From Sulfuriferula sp. (GTDB taxonomy: Bacteria > Pseudomonadota > Gammaproteobacteria > Burkholderiales > Sulfuriferulaceae), in contig JARLJL010000006.1 in the NCBI GenBank assembly GCA_031291235.1, positions 62,001 to 126,000 on the forward strand: a stretch of 64,000 nt of DNA, written 5' to 3'. The translations under genes were made by a program, and so were the position numbers. Below are positions 36,601 to 45,338 of this stretch, one piece after another. Position 1 is the first letter of the stretch; every line of letters starts with the position of its first letter. The notes beneath the pieces are model-generated. The model searched no databases. It saw only the letters and a list, made by a program, of their open reading frames with translations, and was not told where the DNA came from.

Positions 36601-37175
36601 TTTACTTTTCCAGAAATGATCACCCTGTTTTCGTCTCGCGCATGCGCCATGGCAGCACGACGGGTCGGGTCGGTATTCATGTCATAGCCGAAAGCGCGCT
36701 GGTTACGCCAGTCAAAAGGCTCGATATAGATGACGGGAGTGTAAGTTTCACGCATCCCTGCCGGCCAGATAGCATAGTGAGTGTATCCCTCCTTGCGTAT
36801 CGTTTCCATAAGCCGGCCCGCTTCACCCGGAGCAACCTGCACTGCATACCCGACCCCCTGAATTCCCGGATAATTTTGTTCCAGATTTAGCGAACTCACG
36901 TATCTGTGGAACTCATCACGCCCCACCTGCTGCGAAGCGGTAAACAGCCCGGCACTGCCACGCAATATCGATTGATAATCGGCCAACCGGCTGTCGATAT
37001 TGGCAATAATTTCGTTGACGCGGGAATTGAATTCCTTTTGCAACATCTCTTTGGCGTGCTGTTGCGCAACCCCTTGAGCCAAATAGGTAATAGCGAGCCC
37101 GATACACAAAATCAGCCACGGCAGAAAACTCAAATAGACAAAACCCGTCCTGGAATTGAAAGATTTAGGTGGCAT
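33663..37175 (-). CDS. CHASE-multi-PAS-GAF sensor histidine kinase
   Basis: A membrane kinase of 1170 aa. N-terminal TM (FLPWLILCIGLAITYLAQG), a periplasmic CHASE domain (about residues 70-290, GRDEFHRYVSSLNLEQNYPG ... PVIYIEPFDWRN), a second TM near 325-345 (FAGVAISLLLALVVWLLING), three or four PAS/PAC units (first at about 375, then NPDCTIRYINSAARAFFKF, and IYKVELGVNSTFF ... MVGYEIGDW), a GAF domain (FESICRIAVENGAFAMAW), a coiled coil, HisKA with His about 960 (YSVSHDLRAPLRSIDGFSE) and HATPase_c. The ATG at 37175 is preferred over an upstream TTG at 37202. First gene of a kinase/regulator operon. Confidence 0.95.
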   Translation of the reverse strand: MPPKSFNSRTGFVYLSFLPWLILCIGLAITYLAQGVAQQHAKEMLQKEFNSRVNEIIANIDSRLADYQSILRGSAGLFTASQQVGRDEFHRYVSSLNLEQNYPGIQGVGYAVQVAPGEAGRLMETIRKEGYTHYAIWPAGMRETYTPVIYIEPFDWRNQRAFGYDMNTDPTRRAAMAHARDENRVIISGKVKLVQESGKDVQAGFLMYMPVYRNNVPHDTLAQRRANLQGWTFSPFRINELMKNGILGKHFDEDSNTLDLDIYDDDTSSAASLMYDAHSAMKFFGTVHHPVFQAARIINVGGHDWRLVVSSLPGFESGLKSYRASFITFAGVAISLLLALVVWLLINGRSRALATASAMTHELSASESRLKALFEHMSSGVVMCKVFAEGEDFIVTAFNRAAEKIDNIRNLPLQGKSIRAFFPDSGESGLLDVLRRVWQTGAAEQFSSSVSKDDRIVGWRENQIYKLADGTVVLIYDDVTERKWGEQALQASERYNRQLLGNLPAGIVVHNPDCTIRYINSAARAFFKFNAVTVGKRHIPDVVWNFLREDGSPMPVEELPERKVLADRQRLQNYVVGVVMNEQKDVRWALVNAFPDFDDKGAIRQVVVSFVDITERIQSDAQLRSARAELEHILNINPAAIYKVELGVNSTFFRSKGIIDMVGYEIGDWLESGFWASHIHPDDKEQVVMGQNLLLETGTHQYEYRFLHKDGHWVWILDRVNLVRDGNGKTVQLVGAWLDITPRKQAERALENLNRFYSVLSRVNEAIVRTVERDALFESICRIAVENGAFAMAWIGMVDETRGEIVPVVSWGHDVGYLDYLRSFGVLRFNGPTGQAIKKGAFRISQNVAEDPSMAPWRQEALERGYRSSAAFPFSLGNKVVGTITLYAGRPDFFDADVVNLLNDLSADVTFALGALDQQERRHVAEERLRQLNEELEQRVTERTWQLEAANKELEAFSYSVSHDLRAPLRSIDGFSEILEKRYVERLDDTGRDYLGRVRRASKRMGELIDDLLLLARVTRAELRKESVDLSRMLTGMVREMQDAAPQRQVEWDIQEGIVIMADSRLIKVVLENLLGNAWKFTGNQIAPRIAFGLIERDGEKILFMRDNGAGFNMQYAGKLFGAFQRLHKADEFEGTGIGLATVQRIIHRHGGRVWAEGQIAAGATFYFTI

Positions 37176-37469
37176 CTGCAAATGTCGTCCGGATTGCGCC
37201 AATTAGGTGAATAATAAACATCCCATTATGCTAAACAGCTTTCCGGGTTTTGTCGCTAGGAAAAACGGAGCGATGGCTAGGACTTTTCCTACATCCCCGT
37301 GCACAATAGCCGGGACAAATACATCACGGCAACCCCTTATTGCAAATAAGAAAATCGTCCGGATTTCATCCCATAACCAGCCAAATTACGCTATGCTTAA
37401 AGCAAGAAGAAACTGGCGCAAGCAACATCAATCGGCCTATAATCGACCGCGTTATCCTTTTAGCCATTC
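37176..37469. other. Divergent intergenic region before hemN
   Basis: The region separates the leftward kinase operon from rightward hemN. I looked for an FNR box (TTGAT-N4-ATCAA), which often controls hemN, and did not find a convincing one. No gene or strong hairpin is evident. Confidence 0.4.
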
Positions 37470-38852
37470 ATGCCATCAACTATGGAATTTGCCGCATCGT
37501 TACTGGAAAAATACAGCAAACCCGGGCCGCGTTACACCTCCTACCCTACGGCGCCCTATTTCGCCGAAACATTCGGCGAAACGGCCTGGCTGGAAGAATT
37601 GCAGCAAACGCAGGCCAGCGGGCGCGATTTATCGCTTTACGTGCATATCCCATTTTGCGATAGCCTGTGTTACTACTGCGGCTGTAACATGGTCGCAACC
37701 AGAAATTACACCAAAGCGACCAAGTATCTGGAGTACCTGTTTCAGGAAATCGACCGCATGGCGACGCTCACTGCGCCGGATAGAATGGTACGGCAGATCC
37801 ACTGGGGCGGCGGCACGCCGACCTACCTGCATCCGGACGATATCCGCCGCCTGTTCGCCCACCTCAGCGCCAGTTTCAACATCGCCGACGACGCCGAAAT
37901 CGGCTGTGAAGTCGATCCGCGCGAATTAAGCTACGAACACGTACAAGCACTGGCGGATAGCGGCTTTAACCGGCTGAGTCTGGGCGTACAGGATCTCGAC
38001 CTCAGCGTACAGCAGGCAGTCAATCGCGTGCAATCTGCCGCGCTGATTCGCGAGGTATACGGCTGGATGCGCGATGCCGGTATCCCCAGCATCAACATGG
38101 ACCTGATGGTCGGCCTGCCGCATCAGACAGTTGCAGGCTACGCCGACACGCTGGACCAGATTATCGACATGGCCCCGGATCGGCTCGCGGTATTCAACTA
38201 CGCACACGTGCCGTGGATGAAGAAACACCAGAAACTCATTCAGGAACTCGACCTGCCCGATCTGCCTACGCGCATCGCCTTGCAGCAACTGCTGCTCGAC
38301 AAGCTGACGCAGGCCGGCTACGTGTATATCGGCATGGATCACTTTGCCAAACCCGACGACGAACTGGTCAAAGCCCAGCAGAACAAAACGCTGTATCGCA
38401 ATTTTCAGGGCTACACCACACACAAGGATTGCGATATCTACGCCTTCGGTGTCTCCGCCATCAGCCAGACCGATGAAGTCTATGTGCAGAACGCCAAAAA
38501 TCTGGCGGAATACCAGCAGCGCATCGCCCGCAACGGACTCGCCACCGAGCGCGGCCTGCGCATCAGCCGCGAAGACCGGCTGCGCCGCGACGCCATCGTA
38601 CGCATCATGTGCGATCTGGAATTGAACAAGGCCGCATTCTCGCAGCAATGGCAAATTACATTCGACGACTATTTCGCCGACGCACTGGCCGAGCTTGTAG
38701 AGATGCAGGCAGACGGACTAGTTGAATTGCACCCCGACGCCATCCGCGTCACCGAAACCGGCCGCCTGTTCCTGCGCAATATCGCCATGTGCTTCGACGC
38801 CTACCTCAAACAGCCGGCTGAAGCGGCGCCGCGATATTCGCGTACGCTGTAA
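37470..38852 (+). CDS. hemN: HemN, oxygen-independent coproporphyrinogen III dehydrogenase
   Basis: A 460-aa radical SAM enzyme for heme synthesis without oxygen. The 4Fe-4S motif C63-x3-C67-x2-C70 is in YVHIPFCDSLCYYCGCN, with the extra Cys72 typical of HemN. HWGGGTPTYL and GVQDLDLSVQQAVNRVQ are also diagnostic, and the C-terminal HemN domain is complete. The start has no strong ribosome site; the ATG at 37482 (MEFAASLLEKYSKPGPRYTS) is an alternative. Followed by a perfect 9-bp hairpin. Confidence 0.97.
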   Translation: MPSTMEFAASLLEKYSKPGPRYTSYPTAPYFAETFGETAWLEELQQTQASGRDLSLYVHIPFCDSLCYYCGCNMVATRNYTKATKYLEYLFQEIDRMATLTAPDRMVRQIHWGGGTPTYLHPDDIRRLFAHLSASFNIADDAEIGCEVDPRELSYEHVQALADSGFNRLSLGVQDLDLSVQQAVNRVQSAALIREVYGWMRDAGIPSINMDLMVGLPHQTVAGYADTLDQIIDMAPDRLAVFNYAHVPWMKKHQKLIQELDLPDLPTRIALQQLLLDKLTQAGYVYIGMDHFAKPDDELVKAQQNKTLYRNFQGYTTHKDCDIYAFGVSAISQTDEVYVQNAKNLAEYQQRIARNGLATERGLRISREDRLRRDAIVRIMCDLELNKAAFSQQWQITFDDYFADALAELVEMQADGLVELHPDAIRVTETGRLFLRNIAMCFDAYLKQPAEAAPRYSRTL

Positions 38853-38872
38853 CAGCCAATTACATCCAAAAT

Positions 38873-38898
38873 GCAATGGAGGCTATACTCTCCATTGC
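38873..38898 (+). terminator. Hairpin after hemN
   Basis: GCAATGGAG and CTCCATTGC form a perfect 9-bp stem with an 8-nt loop, 20 bp after the hemN stop. There is no U tract, so it may be a weak terminator or an RNA-stabilising hairpin. Confidence 0.5.
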
Positions 38899-38992
38899 GT
38901 CATCCCGCTGCATTTAATTCATCGAAATCGGGTAATAAATCGATTTCCCGCGTAAAATCCTGCCTTTAATCGCAATAACTGCTTGAATTGAC

Positions 38993-39730
38993 ATGTCTGA
39001 AGAAACACTGCGACTTTCCAAACTGATGTCCATGCGCGGGCTGTGCTCGCGGCGCGAGGCCGATGTGTATATCGCCCGCGGCTGGGTGCGCGTCGATGGC
39101 GTGCCGGTGACCGAGCTCGGCACCAAAGTGTCGCCAAATTGCCGCATCAATCTGCAGCAGCAGGCGCAACGCGAGCAGAACAACCGCGTCACCATCTTGC
39201 TGAACAAGCCTATCGGCTACGTTTCCGCGCAGGCGGAAGACGGCTACCAGCCGGCCAGCGTGCTGATTACTGCGGCGAATCATTACCCTGAAGATCAGTC
39301 CGGCATCGCCTTTACCAACGAACATGCCCACGGTCTGGCACCGGCCGGACGGCTCGACATCGACTCTACCGGGCTGCTGGTGCTGACTCAGGACGGGCGC
39401 ATCGCCAAACAGCTGATCGGCGATAATTCTGCCGTAGACAAGGAATATCTGGTGCGGGTACAGGGCCAGCTCAATGCACAAGGCCTGAAGCTGCTCAACC
39501 ACGGCCTCAGTCTGGATGGCGCTGCGCTGCGTCCGGCGCAAGTCAGCTGGCAGAATCAGGATCAGTTGCGCTTTGTGCTGCACGAAGGCAAGAAGCGCCA
39601 GATACGCCGCATGTGTGAGCTGGTCGGACTCAAGGTGGTCGGGCTGAAACGCATCCGCATCGGCAATGTCTTGCTGGGCGACTTGCCGGTCGGGCAGTGG
39701 CGCTATCTCGCTGCCGGCGAGCAATTTTAA
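38993..39730 (+). CDS. Ribosomal RNA pseudouridine synthase, RsuA/RluB/E/F family
   Basis: A 245-aa enzyme that isomerises uridine in rRNA. It has an N-terminal S4 RNA-binding domain (residues 6-55, [20 protein letters not shown]) and the catalytic motif [14 protein letters not shown] with Asp122, then the [15 protein letters not shown] signature near the end. The overall pattern is closest to RluF (23S U2604), but RluF-like specificity is an inference. It is 12 bp before ycaO, so they share a transcript. Confidence 0.93.
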   Translation: MSEETLRLSKLMSMRGLCSRREADVYIARGWVRVDGVPVTELGTKVSPNCRINLQQQAQREQNNRVTILLNKPIGYVSAQAEDGYQPASVLITAANHYPEDQSGIAFTNEHAHGLAPAGRLDIDSTGLLVLTQDGRIAKQLIGDNSAVDKEYLVRVQGQLNAQGLKLLNHGLSLDGAALRPAQVSWQNQDQLRFVLHEGKKRQIRRMCELVGLKVVGLKRIRIGNVLLGDLPVGQWRYLAAGEQF

Positions 39731-39742
39731 TCGGGGTCCAAC

Positions 39743-41467
39743 ATGACACAACAGCATTTCATTATCGGCAAGGACGCTGCGCTGGAAACCTCCATCGCGA
39801 CCATGCAAGCCAAATTGACGGCATTGGGCTTCAACATCGAAGAGCGCTCCTGGCTCAACCCGGTCGCCGATGCCTGGTCGGTACACATCCGCGACCGCGA
39901 TTGCCCCTTGCTGTTCACCAACGGCAAGGGCGCATCCCGAGATGCCGCACTGGCCAGCGCGCTGGGCGAATTTTTCGAACGCCTCGGTTGCCGCTATTTC
40001 TGGACGCATTATTATTTCGGAGCCACCATCGCCGGACAAGATTTCGTGCACTATCCGCAGGAACGCTGGTTCGATTTGCCGGAAGACAGCAGCTGGCCGG
40101 AAGACATGCTCAATGCAGAATTGCGTGAGTTCTACGACCCCGACAGCGCACTGGATTTGCAAACGCTGGTCGACCGCAATTCCGGCAATGCTGAGCGCGG
40201 CATCTGCGCCCTGCCCTATCAGCGCCAGCGTGATAATGAAACCTGCTGGTTCCCGGTCAACATCATCGGCAATCTGTACGTCAGCAACGGCATGTCGGCC
40301 GGCAATACACCGACCGAAGCGCGCACCCAGGCGCTGTCCGAGATACTGGAGCGCCACGTCAAGTTCCGCGTCATCAGCGAAGGCATTTGCCTGCCCGACG
40401 TACCGGAGGCAGTCATCGCCCGTTACCCGAGCATCGCCAAGGGCATCGCAGAATTGCGTGCTGCCGGCTTCGGCATACTGGTGAAGGACGCTTCATTGGG
40501 TGGCCGTTACCCAGTAATGAACGTGACCATGCTCAATCCTGACGACCAAGGCTGCTTCGCCAGCTTCGGCGCCCATCCGCGCTTTGAAGTGGCGCTGGAA
40601 CGCTCATTGACCGAGCTGCTGCAAGGCCGCGATCTGGACGCGCTGGCAGGCTTTCACGAGCCCGGTTTCGATCTGGAAGAAATCGCCGATCCGCAGAACA
40701 TCGAAATCCACTTTGTCGATTCCAGCGGCATCATCAGCTGGGAATTTCTGCGCGACCAGCCCGATTACGCCTTTGCCGACTGGGATCACCCCGGCACCAC
40801 GGCAGAGGAATTCAACTGGCTGTGCGACTGCATCCATCAGGACGACCGCGACATCTACATTGCCGACTACACCGATCTGGGCGTGTACAGCTGCCGCATC
40901 ATTGTTCCCGGCATGTCGGAAATCTACCCGATAGACGATCTGGAATGGGACAACAACAGCATCGCCAACGACTTGCGTCCGGCGATACTGAATCTGCAGA
41001 ATCTGGATGAAAACGAATGCCAAACGCTGCTTGATACGCTGAATGAACTGGGGCTGGCCGACCAGCGCCCGGTGGCGGCACTGATCGGGCTGGCTGCCGA
41101 CCCCGGCTCGCACTGGAAAGATTTGCGCATCGGCGAACTCAAGACGCTACTGGCACTGGCATGCGGCAATATTGACGCGATACGCGAAGGCTGCGACTGG
41201 ATCAACCATTTCGAGCAGATCGCCGCACCGCGGCGTCTGGTGTACCGCTGCATCGCTACGCTGCTGGAGATGGAAGATGCCACGCCGTATCAGGCTAATC
41301 TGGCGTTGCTGTACGGTACAGAAACACTCACGCAGGCACGCGCCCTGCTGAGCCGCGAAAATCGCTTCTTCGAGCTGGGCGCGCCGGGCATGGATTTAAC
41401 CGGCTGTGACATGCACCAGCGGCTGCTGGATGCGTATCGCAAGGTATCTGCCCGTTCGGTCGAATAA
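39743..41467 (+). CDS. ycaO: YcaO-domain protein, E. coli YcaO orthologue type
   Basis: A 574-aa protein of the YcaO family that includes the E. coli protein (586 aa) acting with RimO in beta-methylthiolation of ribosomal protein S12. It contains the ATP-binding GKGASRDAALASALGEFFER segment, TEARTQALSEILERHVKFR and the C-terminal helical region with ALIGLAADPGSHWKDLR. No azoline-peptide cluster genes are nearby, which argues against a natural-product role. A strong bidirectional terminator follows. Confidence 0.92.
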   Translation: MTQQHFIIGKDAALETSIATMQAKLTALGFNIEERSWLNPVADAWSVHIRDRDCPLLFTNGKGASRDAALASALGEFFERLGCRYFWTHYYFGATIAGQDFVHYPQERWFDLPEDSSWPEDMLNAELREFYDPDSALDLQTLVDRNSGNAERGICALPYQRQRDNETCWFPVNIIGNLYVSNGMSAGNTPTEARTQALSEILERHVKFRVISEGICLPDVPEAVIARYPSIAKGIAELRAAGFGILVKDASLGGRYPVMNVTMLNPDDQGCFASFGAHPRFEVALERSLTELLQGRDLDALAGFHEPGFDLEEIADPQNIEIHFVDSSGIISWEFLRDQPDYAFADWDHPGTTAEEFNWLCDCIHQDDRDIYIADYTDLGVYSCRIIVPGMSEIYPIDDLEWDNNSIANDLRPAILNLQNLDENECQTLLDTLNELGLADQRPVAALIGLAADPGSHWKDLRIGELKTLLALACGNIDAIREGCDWINHFEQIAAPRRLVYRCIATLLEMEDATPYQANLALLYGTETLTQARALLSRENRFFELGAPGMDLTGCDMHQRLLDAYRKVSARSVE

Positions 41468-41482
41468 AACGGCTGCTGTCAT

Positions 41483-41517
41483 GCAAAAGGCCAGGGATGT
41501 CATCCCTGGCCTTTTGC
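41483..41517. terminator. Strong bidirectional terminator between ycaO and iscX
   Basis: A perfect 16-bp inverted repeat, GCAAAAGGCCAGGGAT and its complement, closes on a 3-nt GTC loop. A/T runs flank the GC core on both sides, so it can stop the rightward ycaO and the leftward isc transcripts. Confidence 0.92.
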
Positions 41518-41532
41518 GTTGTGGCACATCGC

Positions 41533-41727
41533 TTATTCAGCTTCTTCTATCCACGCCATCTGGATCGCTTCCAGTATCTTTTCGTTGGAGCGTTCCGGAT
41601 CGTCGCTGAATTCCGGCAAAGCCGTCACCCAGGCGTGCAAATCGGTAAAGCGAATCAGTTTGGGATCGACATCCGGGTGGGTTTCCAGCAGTTCGATCGC
41701 AATATCCAGCGTATCAGTCCATTTCAT
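41533..41727 (-). CDS. iscX: IscX, Fe-S assembly accessory protein
   Basis: A 64-aa acidic helical protein (MKWTDTLDIAIELLETHPDV ... FTDLHAWVTALPEFSDDP ... ILEAIQMAWIEEAE), full length for IscX/YfhJ. It binds IscS and iron and tunes cluster assembly. It is the last gene of the isc operon, 1 bp after fdx, and ends in front of the shared terminator. Confidence 0.96.
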   Translation of the reverse strand: MKWTDTLDIAIELLETHPDVDPKLIRFTDLHAWVTALPEFSDDPERSNEKILEAIQMAWIEEAE

Positions 41728-41728
41728 G

Positions 41729-42067
41729 TTAATGCCCCTCTTTGACCATATTGACGGTGTATTTAGGAATCTCGATCACCAGATCGGCATCTTCCACTAC
41801 GGCCTGACACGACAATCGCGAATTCGGCTCCAGACCCCACGCCTTATCCAGCATATCATCCTCCAGCTCGGACGATGGCTCAAGCGAATTAAAACCTTCG
41901 CGCACAATCACATGGCAGGTGGTGCAGGCGCAGGATTTCTCGCAGGCATGCTCGATTTGTATGTCGTTGTCCAGCAACGCATCGCAAATGCTGATACCGG
42001 GCGCCGCATCGATCACTGCGCCCTCGGGACACAGTTCGGGATGGGGCAGGATTATAAGTTGGGGCAT
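41729..42067 (-). CDS. fdx: ISC-type [2Fe-2S] ferredoxin
   Basis: A 112-aa adrenodoxin-type ferredoxin providing electrons for cluster assembly. The cluster Cys are C42, C48, C51 (CEKSCACTTCHVIV) and C87 (RLSCQAVV); C46 is an additional Cys. It ends with the typical IEIPKYTVN strand. Located between hscA and iscX as in E. coli. Confidence 0.97.
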   Translation of the reverse strand: MPQLIILPHPELCPEGAVIDAAPGISICDALLDNDIQIEHACEKSCACTTCHVIVREGFNSLEPSSELEDDMLDKAWGLEPNSRLSCQAVVEDADLVIEIPKYTVNMVKEGH

Positions 42068-42078
42068 GCTGTTTATTC

Positions 42079-43941
42079 CTAAATGGTATCGAATCGCTGA
42101 CCCGCCAGCACTTGCCTGACGCTCGCATCCATGCGGCGCGCAGCAAAATCGCGGGTGACGTTGTTAAGTACTTCGGCGGTATCTTTAATGGCACGATGGT
42201 CTTGCCCGGCCAGTTGCAGCGTCAGCGCCTGCATGGCGGCAGCGATGGCCTGCTGCTCGTCGGCGCTGAGCAAATCACTGCCATTTTCATCCAGTGCCGT
42301 TTGCGTGGCATCGAGCAGGCGCTGGGCATCCACTTTCGCTTCCTGCAACGCGCGTATTTGCATGTCTTCAGTAGCGTGTGCAAACGACGACTGCAGCATG
42401 CGGGTAATATCCTCATCCGCCAGTCCGTAAGCAGGCTTGACCTCGATCGACGCTTGCACGCCGCTTTTCAGTTCTTCGGCGCCTACCGACAGCAAGCCGT
42501 CGGCATCCACCTGAAACGTTACCCTTATCCGTGCCGCCCCGGCTACCATCGGCGGTATGCCGCGCAATTCGAAGCGGGCCAGCGAGCGGCAATCGCTCAC
42601 CAGTTCGCGTTCGCCCTGCACCACATGGATGCTCATCGCCGTCTGGCCGTCTTTGTAAGTGGTGAATTCCTGCGCGCGTGCAGCAGGTATGGTGGTGTTG
42701 CGCGGGATGATTTTCTCCGCCAGGCCGCCCATGGTTTCAATACCCAGCGACAGCGGAATCACATCCAGCAACAGCCAGTCGTCGGCAGCACGGTTGCCGG
42801 CCAGTACGTTGGCCTGTATTGCCGCACCCAGCGCAACCACCTTATCCGGATCCAGATTGGTCAGCGGGGTCTGTCCGAAGAATTCGGCAACCGCAGACTG
42901 TATGCGCGGCATGCGCGTGGAACCGCCGACCATGACCACGCCTTTGATCTCGTTCACCGACAAGCCCGCATCGCGCAACGCCTTGCGGGTCGGATTCAGG
43001 GTCTTGTTGACCAGACTGGCGGTAATTTCATTAAAAATAGTAGCGGTCAGCATCACGTCTACCGTTTCGCCCGAGGACAAAATCGCGGTAATGCCCACTT
43101 CCGGATGGTCGGACAAGGCTTCCTTGGCCTCGCGCGCCTTGCTCAGCAATAAACGCGTATCTCTGGCGGTCAGCTGCGGAAACTTGGCCTGCTCCAGCAC
43201 CCAGCAATAGATACGCTGATCGAAATCGTCGCCGCCCAGCGCCGAGTCGCCGTTGGTCGCCAGCACTTCGAATACACCCTGCGACAAACGCAGGATGGAA
43301 ATATCGAACGTACCGCCGCCCAGATCGTATACGGCATAAACACCTTCAGCGGCGTTATCCAGGCCGTAGGCGATGGCGGCTGCGGTCGGCTCGTTGAGCA
43401 GGCGCAATACATTCAGCCCGGCCAGTCTGGCCGCATCCTTGGTAGCCTGCCGCTGCGCGTCGTCGAAATAGGCCGGCACGGTAATCACCACGCCGGTCAG
43501 TTCGCCGCCCAGCGTCAGCTCGGCGCGGTCGCGCAGCACGCGCAGAATGTCTGCGGACACTTCCACCGGGCTTTTCACCCCGGCTACAGTCTTTAACTGC
43601 ACCATCCCCGGCGCATCGACAAAATGGTAAGGAAAGCTCGCCGCATCGGCGATATCCTTGAGGCCGCGCCCCATGAAGCGTTTGACTGAAACGATGGTGT
43701 TGTGCGGATCCTGACTTTGCATGGCCTGTGCGGCGTATCCCACTACAGGCGCATCCGTCTGGCTGTAGCGTACTACCGAAGGCAGCAAGGCGCGGCCGTT
43801 TTCGTCATTCAATACCAGCGCCACGCCGTTGCGCACGCTTGCCACCAGTGAATTGGTCGTACCCAGATCGATACCCGCAGCCAGCCGGTGCTGGTGCGGT
43901 GCGGTACTCATGCCGGGTTCCGAGATTTGCAGTAGAGCCAT
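42079..43941 (-). CDS. hscA: HscA, Fe-S specialised Hsp70 chaperone
   Basis: A 620-aa Hsp70-type ATPase that assists cluster transfer from IscU (recognising its LPPVK peptide). N-terminal nucleotide-binding domain with [28 protein letters not shown] and [13 protein letters not shown], then a substrate-binding domain (about 390-505). Length is normal (E. coli 616). It starts with the typical [10 protein letters not shown]. 11 bp before fdx and 21 bp after hscB. Confidence 0.97.
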   Translation of the reverse strand: MALLQISEPGMSTAPHQHRLAAGIDLGTTNSLVASVRNGVALVLNDENGRALLPSVVRYSQTDAPVVGYAAQAMQSQDPHNTIVSVKRFMGRGLKDIADAASFPYHFVDAPGMVQLKTVAGVKSPVEVSADILRVLRDRAELTLGGELTGVVITVPAYFDDAQRQATKDAARLAGLNVLRLLNEPTAAAIAYGLDNAAEGVYAVYDLGGGTFDISILRLSQGVFEVLATNGDSALGGDDFDQRIYCWVLEQAKFPQLTARDTRLLLSKAREAKEALSDHPEVGITAILSSGETVDVMLTATIFNEITASLVNKTLNPTRKALRDAGLSVNEIKGVVMVGGSTRMPRIQSAVAEFFGQTPLTNLDPDKVVALGAAIQANVLAGNRAADDWLLLDVIPLSLGIETMGGLAEKIIPRNTTIPAARAQEFTTYKDGQTAMSIHVVQGERELVSDCRSLARFELRGIPPMVAGAARIRVTFQVDADGLLSVGAEELKSGVQASIEVKPAYGLADEDITRMLQSSFAHATEDMQIRALQEAKVDAQRLLDATQTALDENGSDLLSADEQQAIAAAMQALTLQLAGQDHRAIKDTAEVLNNVTRDFAARRMDASVRQVLAGQRFDTI

Positions 43942-43962
43942 GAAAATAAAGTGCCGTGAAGT

Positions 43963-44499
43963 TTAATTGTCCAGTACGGAATAAGCGTCGTCGATCTCGG
44001 CCATGACCTTGTCGACGAATTTGAGTTGGCGCACCGTGCCGGTGGCGGCTGTCAGATCCTGCTGCTGATCGAGCTGGGTCTGCAATTGTTCGCGCCAGAT
44101 CTTGATTTGCGCTGCAATTTCGCGCTCAACCTGTTGCAAGGCAGCCAGATTGCCCGCAGCCTGCGCCTCCTGTATGGCTTCGCGCCATTCAATTTGCTGC
44201 ATCAGGAATGCAGGCGGCAACTGGGTATTGGTTTCGGACAAGGCATTAATGCCGTTCAACTGCAAAATGTAGACTGCGCGATTCAACGGCGATTTCAGGG
44301 TTTGATAGGCTTCGTTGACCCGGGTCGACCACTGCATGGATGCACGTTTTTCGGCGTCAGACAAATGCGCGAATTTGTCCGGATGGACCTGCCCTTGCAA
44401 TTGCCGGTAACTCGCTTCCAGCGCGGCGGTATCCAGTTCAAAATGCGGTACCAGATCGAATAACTCAAAATGGTTACGGTTAAAATCAAATTGCATCAT
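43963..44499 (-). CDS. hscB: HscB, J-domain co-chaperone of HscA
   Basis: A 178-aa DnaJ-type co-chaperone. The J domain carries HPD at residues 39-41 (YRQLQGQVHPDKFAHLSDAE) and is followed by the coiled-coil IscU-binding domain. The ATG at 44499 gives the family start MMQFDFNRNHFELFDL; an upstream TTG at 44535 is possible but adds an unrelated leader. Encoded between iscA and hscA, where it belongs. Confidence 0.96.
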   Translation of the reverse strand: MMQFDFNRNHFELFDLVPHFELDTAALEASYRQLQGQVHPDKFAHLSDAEKRASMQWSTRVNEAYQTLKSPLNRAVYILQLNGINALSETNTQLPPAFLMQQIEWREAIQEAQAAGNLAALQQVEREIAAQIKIWREQLQTQLDQQQDLTAATGTVRQLKFVDKVMAEIDDAYSVLDN

Positions 44500-44585
44500 C
44501 CTGTATCCGTTTCCTGGTGCATTTGCGCTCGGCAAAGCAGGATTGCGCGCGATGCGAGCAGTCCCTGATTATAATTAGTTATGCC

Positions 44586-44909
44586 TCAGACGTTGAAACT
44601 TTCGCCGCAGCCGCAGGCATCCTTGACGTTAGGGTTGTTGAACTTGAAGCCTTCATTCAAGCCTTCGCGGGTGAAATCCAGCTCCATGCCGTCGATATAC
44701 GGCAGACTCTTGGGGTCGACCAGCACGGTTACGCCATGATTGACGAAAGTCAGATCGCCATCTTCCACCACGTCGGCGAATTCCAGTTTATACGCCATGC
44801 CCGAGCAGCCGCTGGTACGTACGCCCAGCCGCAGCCCCACGCCCTTGCCGCGCTTCGCCAGAAAATTGGCAATATGCTTTGCTGCGCTTTCGGTGACAGT
44901 AATGGCCAT
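44586..44909 (-). CDS. iscA: IscA, A-type Fe-S carrier
   Basis: A 107-aa scaffold/carrier with the three conserved Cys: C35 (TSGCSGMAY), C99 and C101 (ACGCGES). Matches IscA length and order in the operon (11 bp after iscU). Delivers clusters to apo-enzymes. The 86 bp to hscB is the largest gap within the operon and holds no recognised signal. Confidence 0.97.
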   Translation of the reverse strand: MAITVTESAAKHIANFLAKRGKGVGLRLGVRTSGCSGMAYKLEFADVVEDGDLTFVNHGVTVLVDPKSLPYIDGMELDFTREGLNEGFKFNNPNVKDACGCGESFNV

Positions 44910-44920
44910 GTGTATCTCCT

Positions 44921-45322
44921 TTAATGCACGCTGTCGGCGGTTTCCAGATGCTTGGCCTTGTAGTCTTCCACAGCAGCCTTGATCGCGTCTTCAGCCAGAA
45001 TGGAGCAGTGAATTTTAACCGGCGGCAGCGCGAGCTCTTCGGCGATGGCGGTATTCTTGATTTCCATGGCCTGATCCAGCGTCTTGCCCTTGACCCATTC
45101 GGTCACCAGCGAGCTGGAAGCGATAGCCGATCCGCAACCGTAGGTTTTGAATTTGGCATCTTCGATGATGCCGTCCTTGTTCACCTTGATTTGCAGCTTC
45201 ATCACGTCGCCGCAAGCCGGCGCACCGACCATGCCGGTGCCGACTTCGTCATCGTCCTTGCCGAAGGAACCCACGTTACGCGGATTTTCATAATGATCCA
45301 AAACTTTATCGCTGTATGCCAT
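44921..45322 (-). CDS. iscU: IscU, Fe-S cluster scaffold
   Basis: A 133-aa scaffold with cluster ligands C37 (GAPACGDV), C63 ([12 protein letters not shown]) and C106 (HCSILAED), and the HscA-recognition peptide LPPVK at 99-103. Starts with the family sequence [20 protein letters not shown]. Located 16 bp after iscS. Confidence 0.98.
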   Translation of the reverse strand: MAYSDKVLDHYENPRNVGSFGKDDDEVGTGMVGAPACGDVMKLQIKVNKDGIIEDAKFKTYGCGSAIASSSLVTEWVKGKTLDQAMEIKNTAIAEELALPPVKIHCSILAEDAIKAAVEDYKAKHLETADSVH

Positions 45323-45338
45323 GATCGTTCTCCTAAAA

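Noticed and set aside
37203..37469. Possible FNR site controlling hemN
   Set aside because: No TTGAT-N4-ATCAA-like sequence found in the spacer.
38966..40357. Minus-strand open frame of 463 codons opposite the pseudouridine synthase and ycaO genes
   Set aside because: Spans two clear genes on the other strand; residues are typical of antisense reading in GC-rich codons.
39743..41467. YcaO protein as part of an azole/thioamide peptide cluster
   Set aside because: Length and sequence fit the E. coli YcaO type; no precursor peptide, dehydrogenase or TOMM partner is nearby.
42112..43152. Plus-strand open frame of 346 codons
   Set aside because: Antisense of hscA; no start signals or recognisable product.
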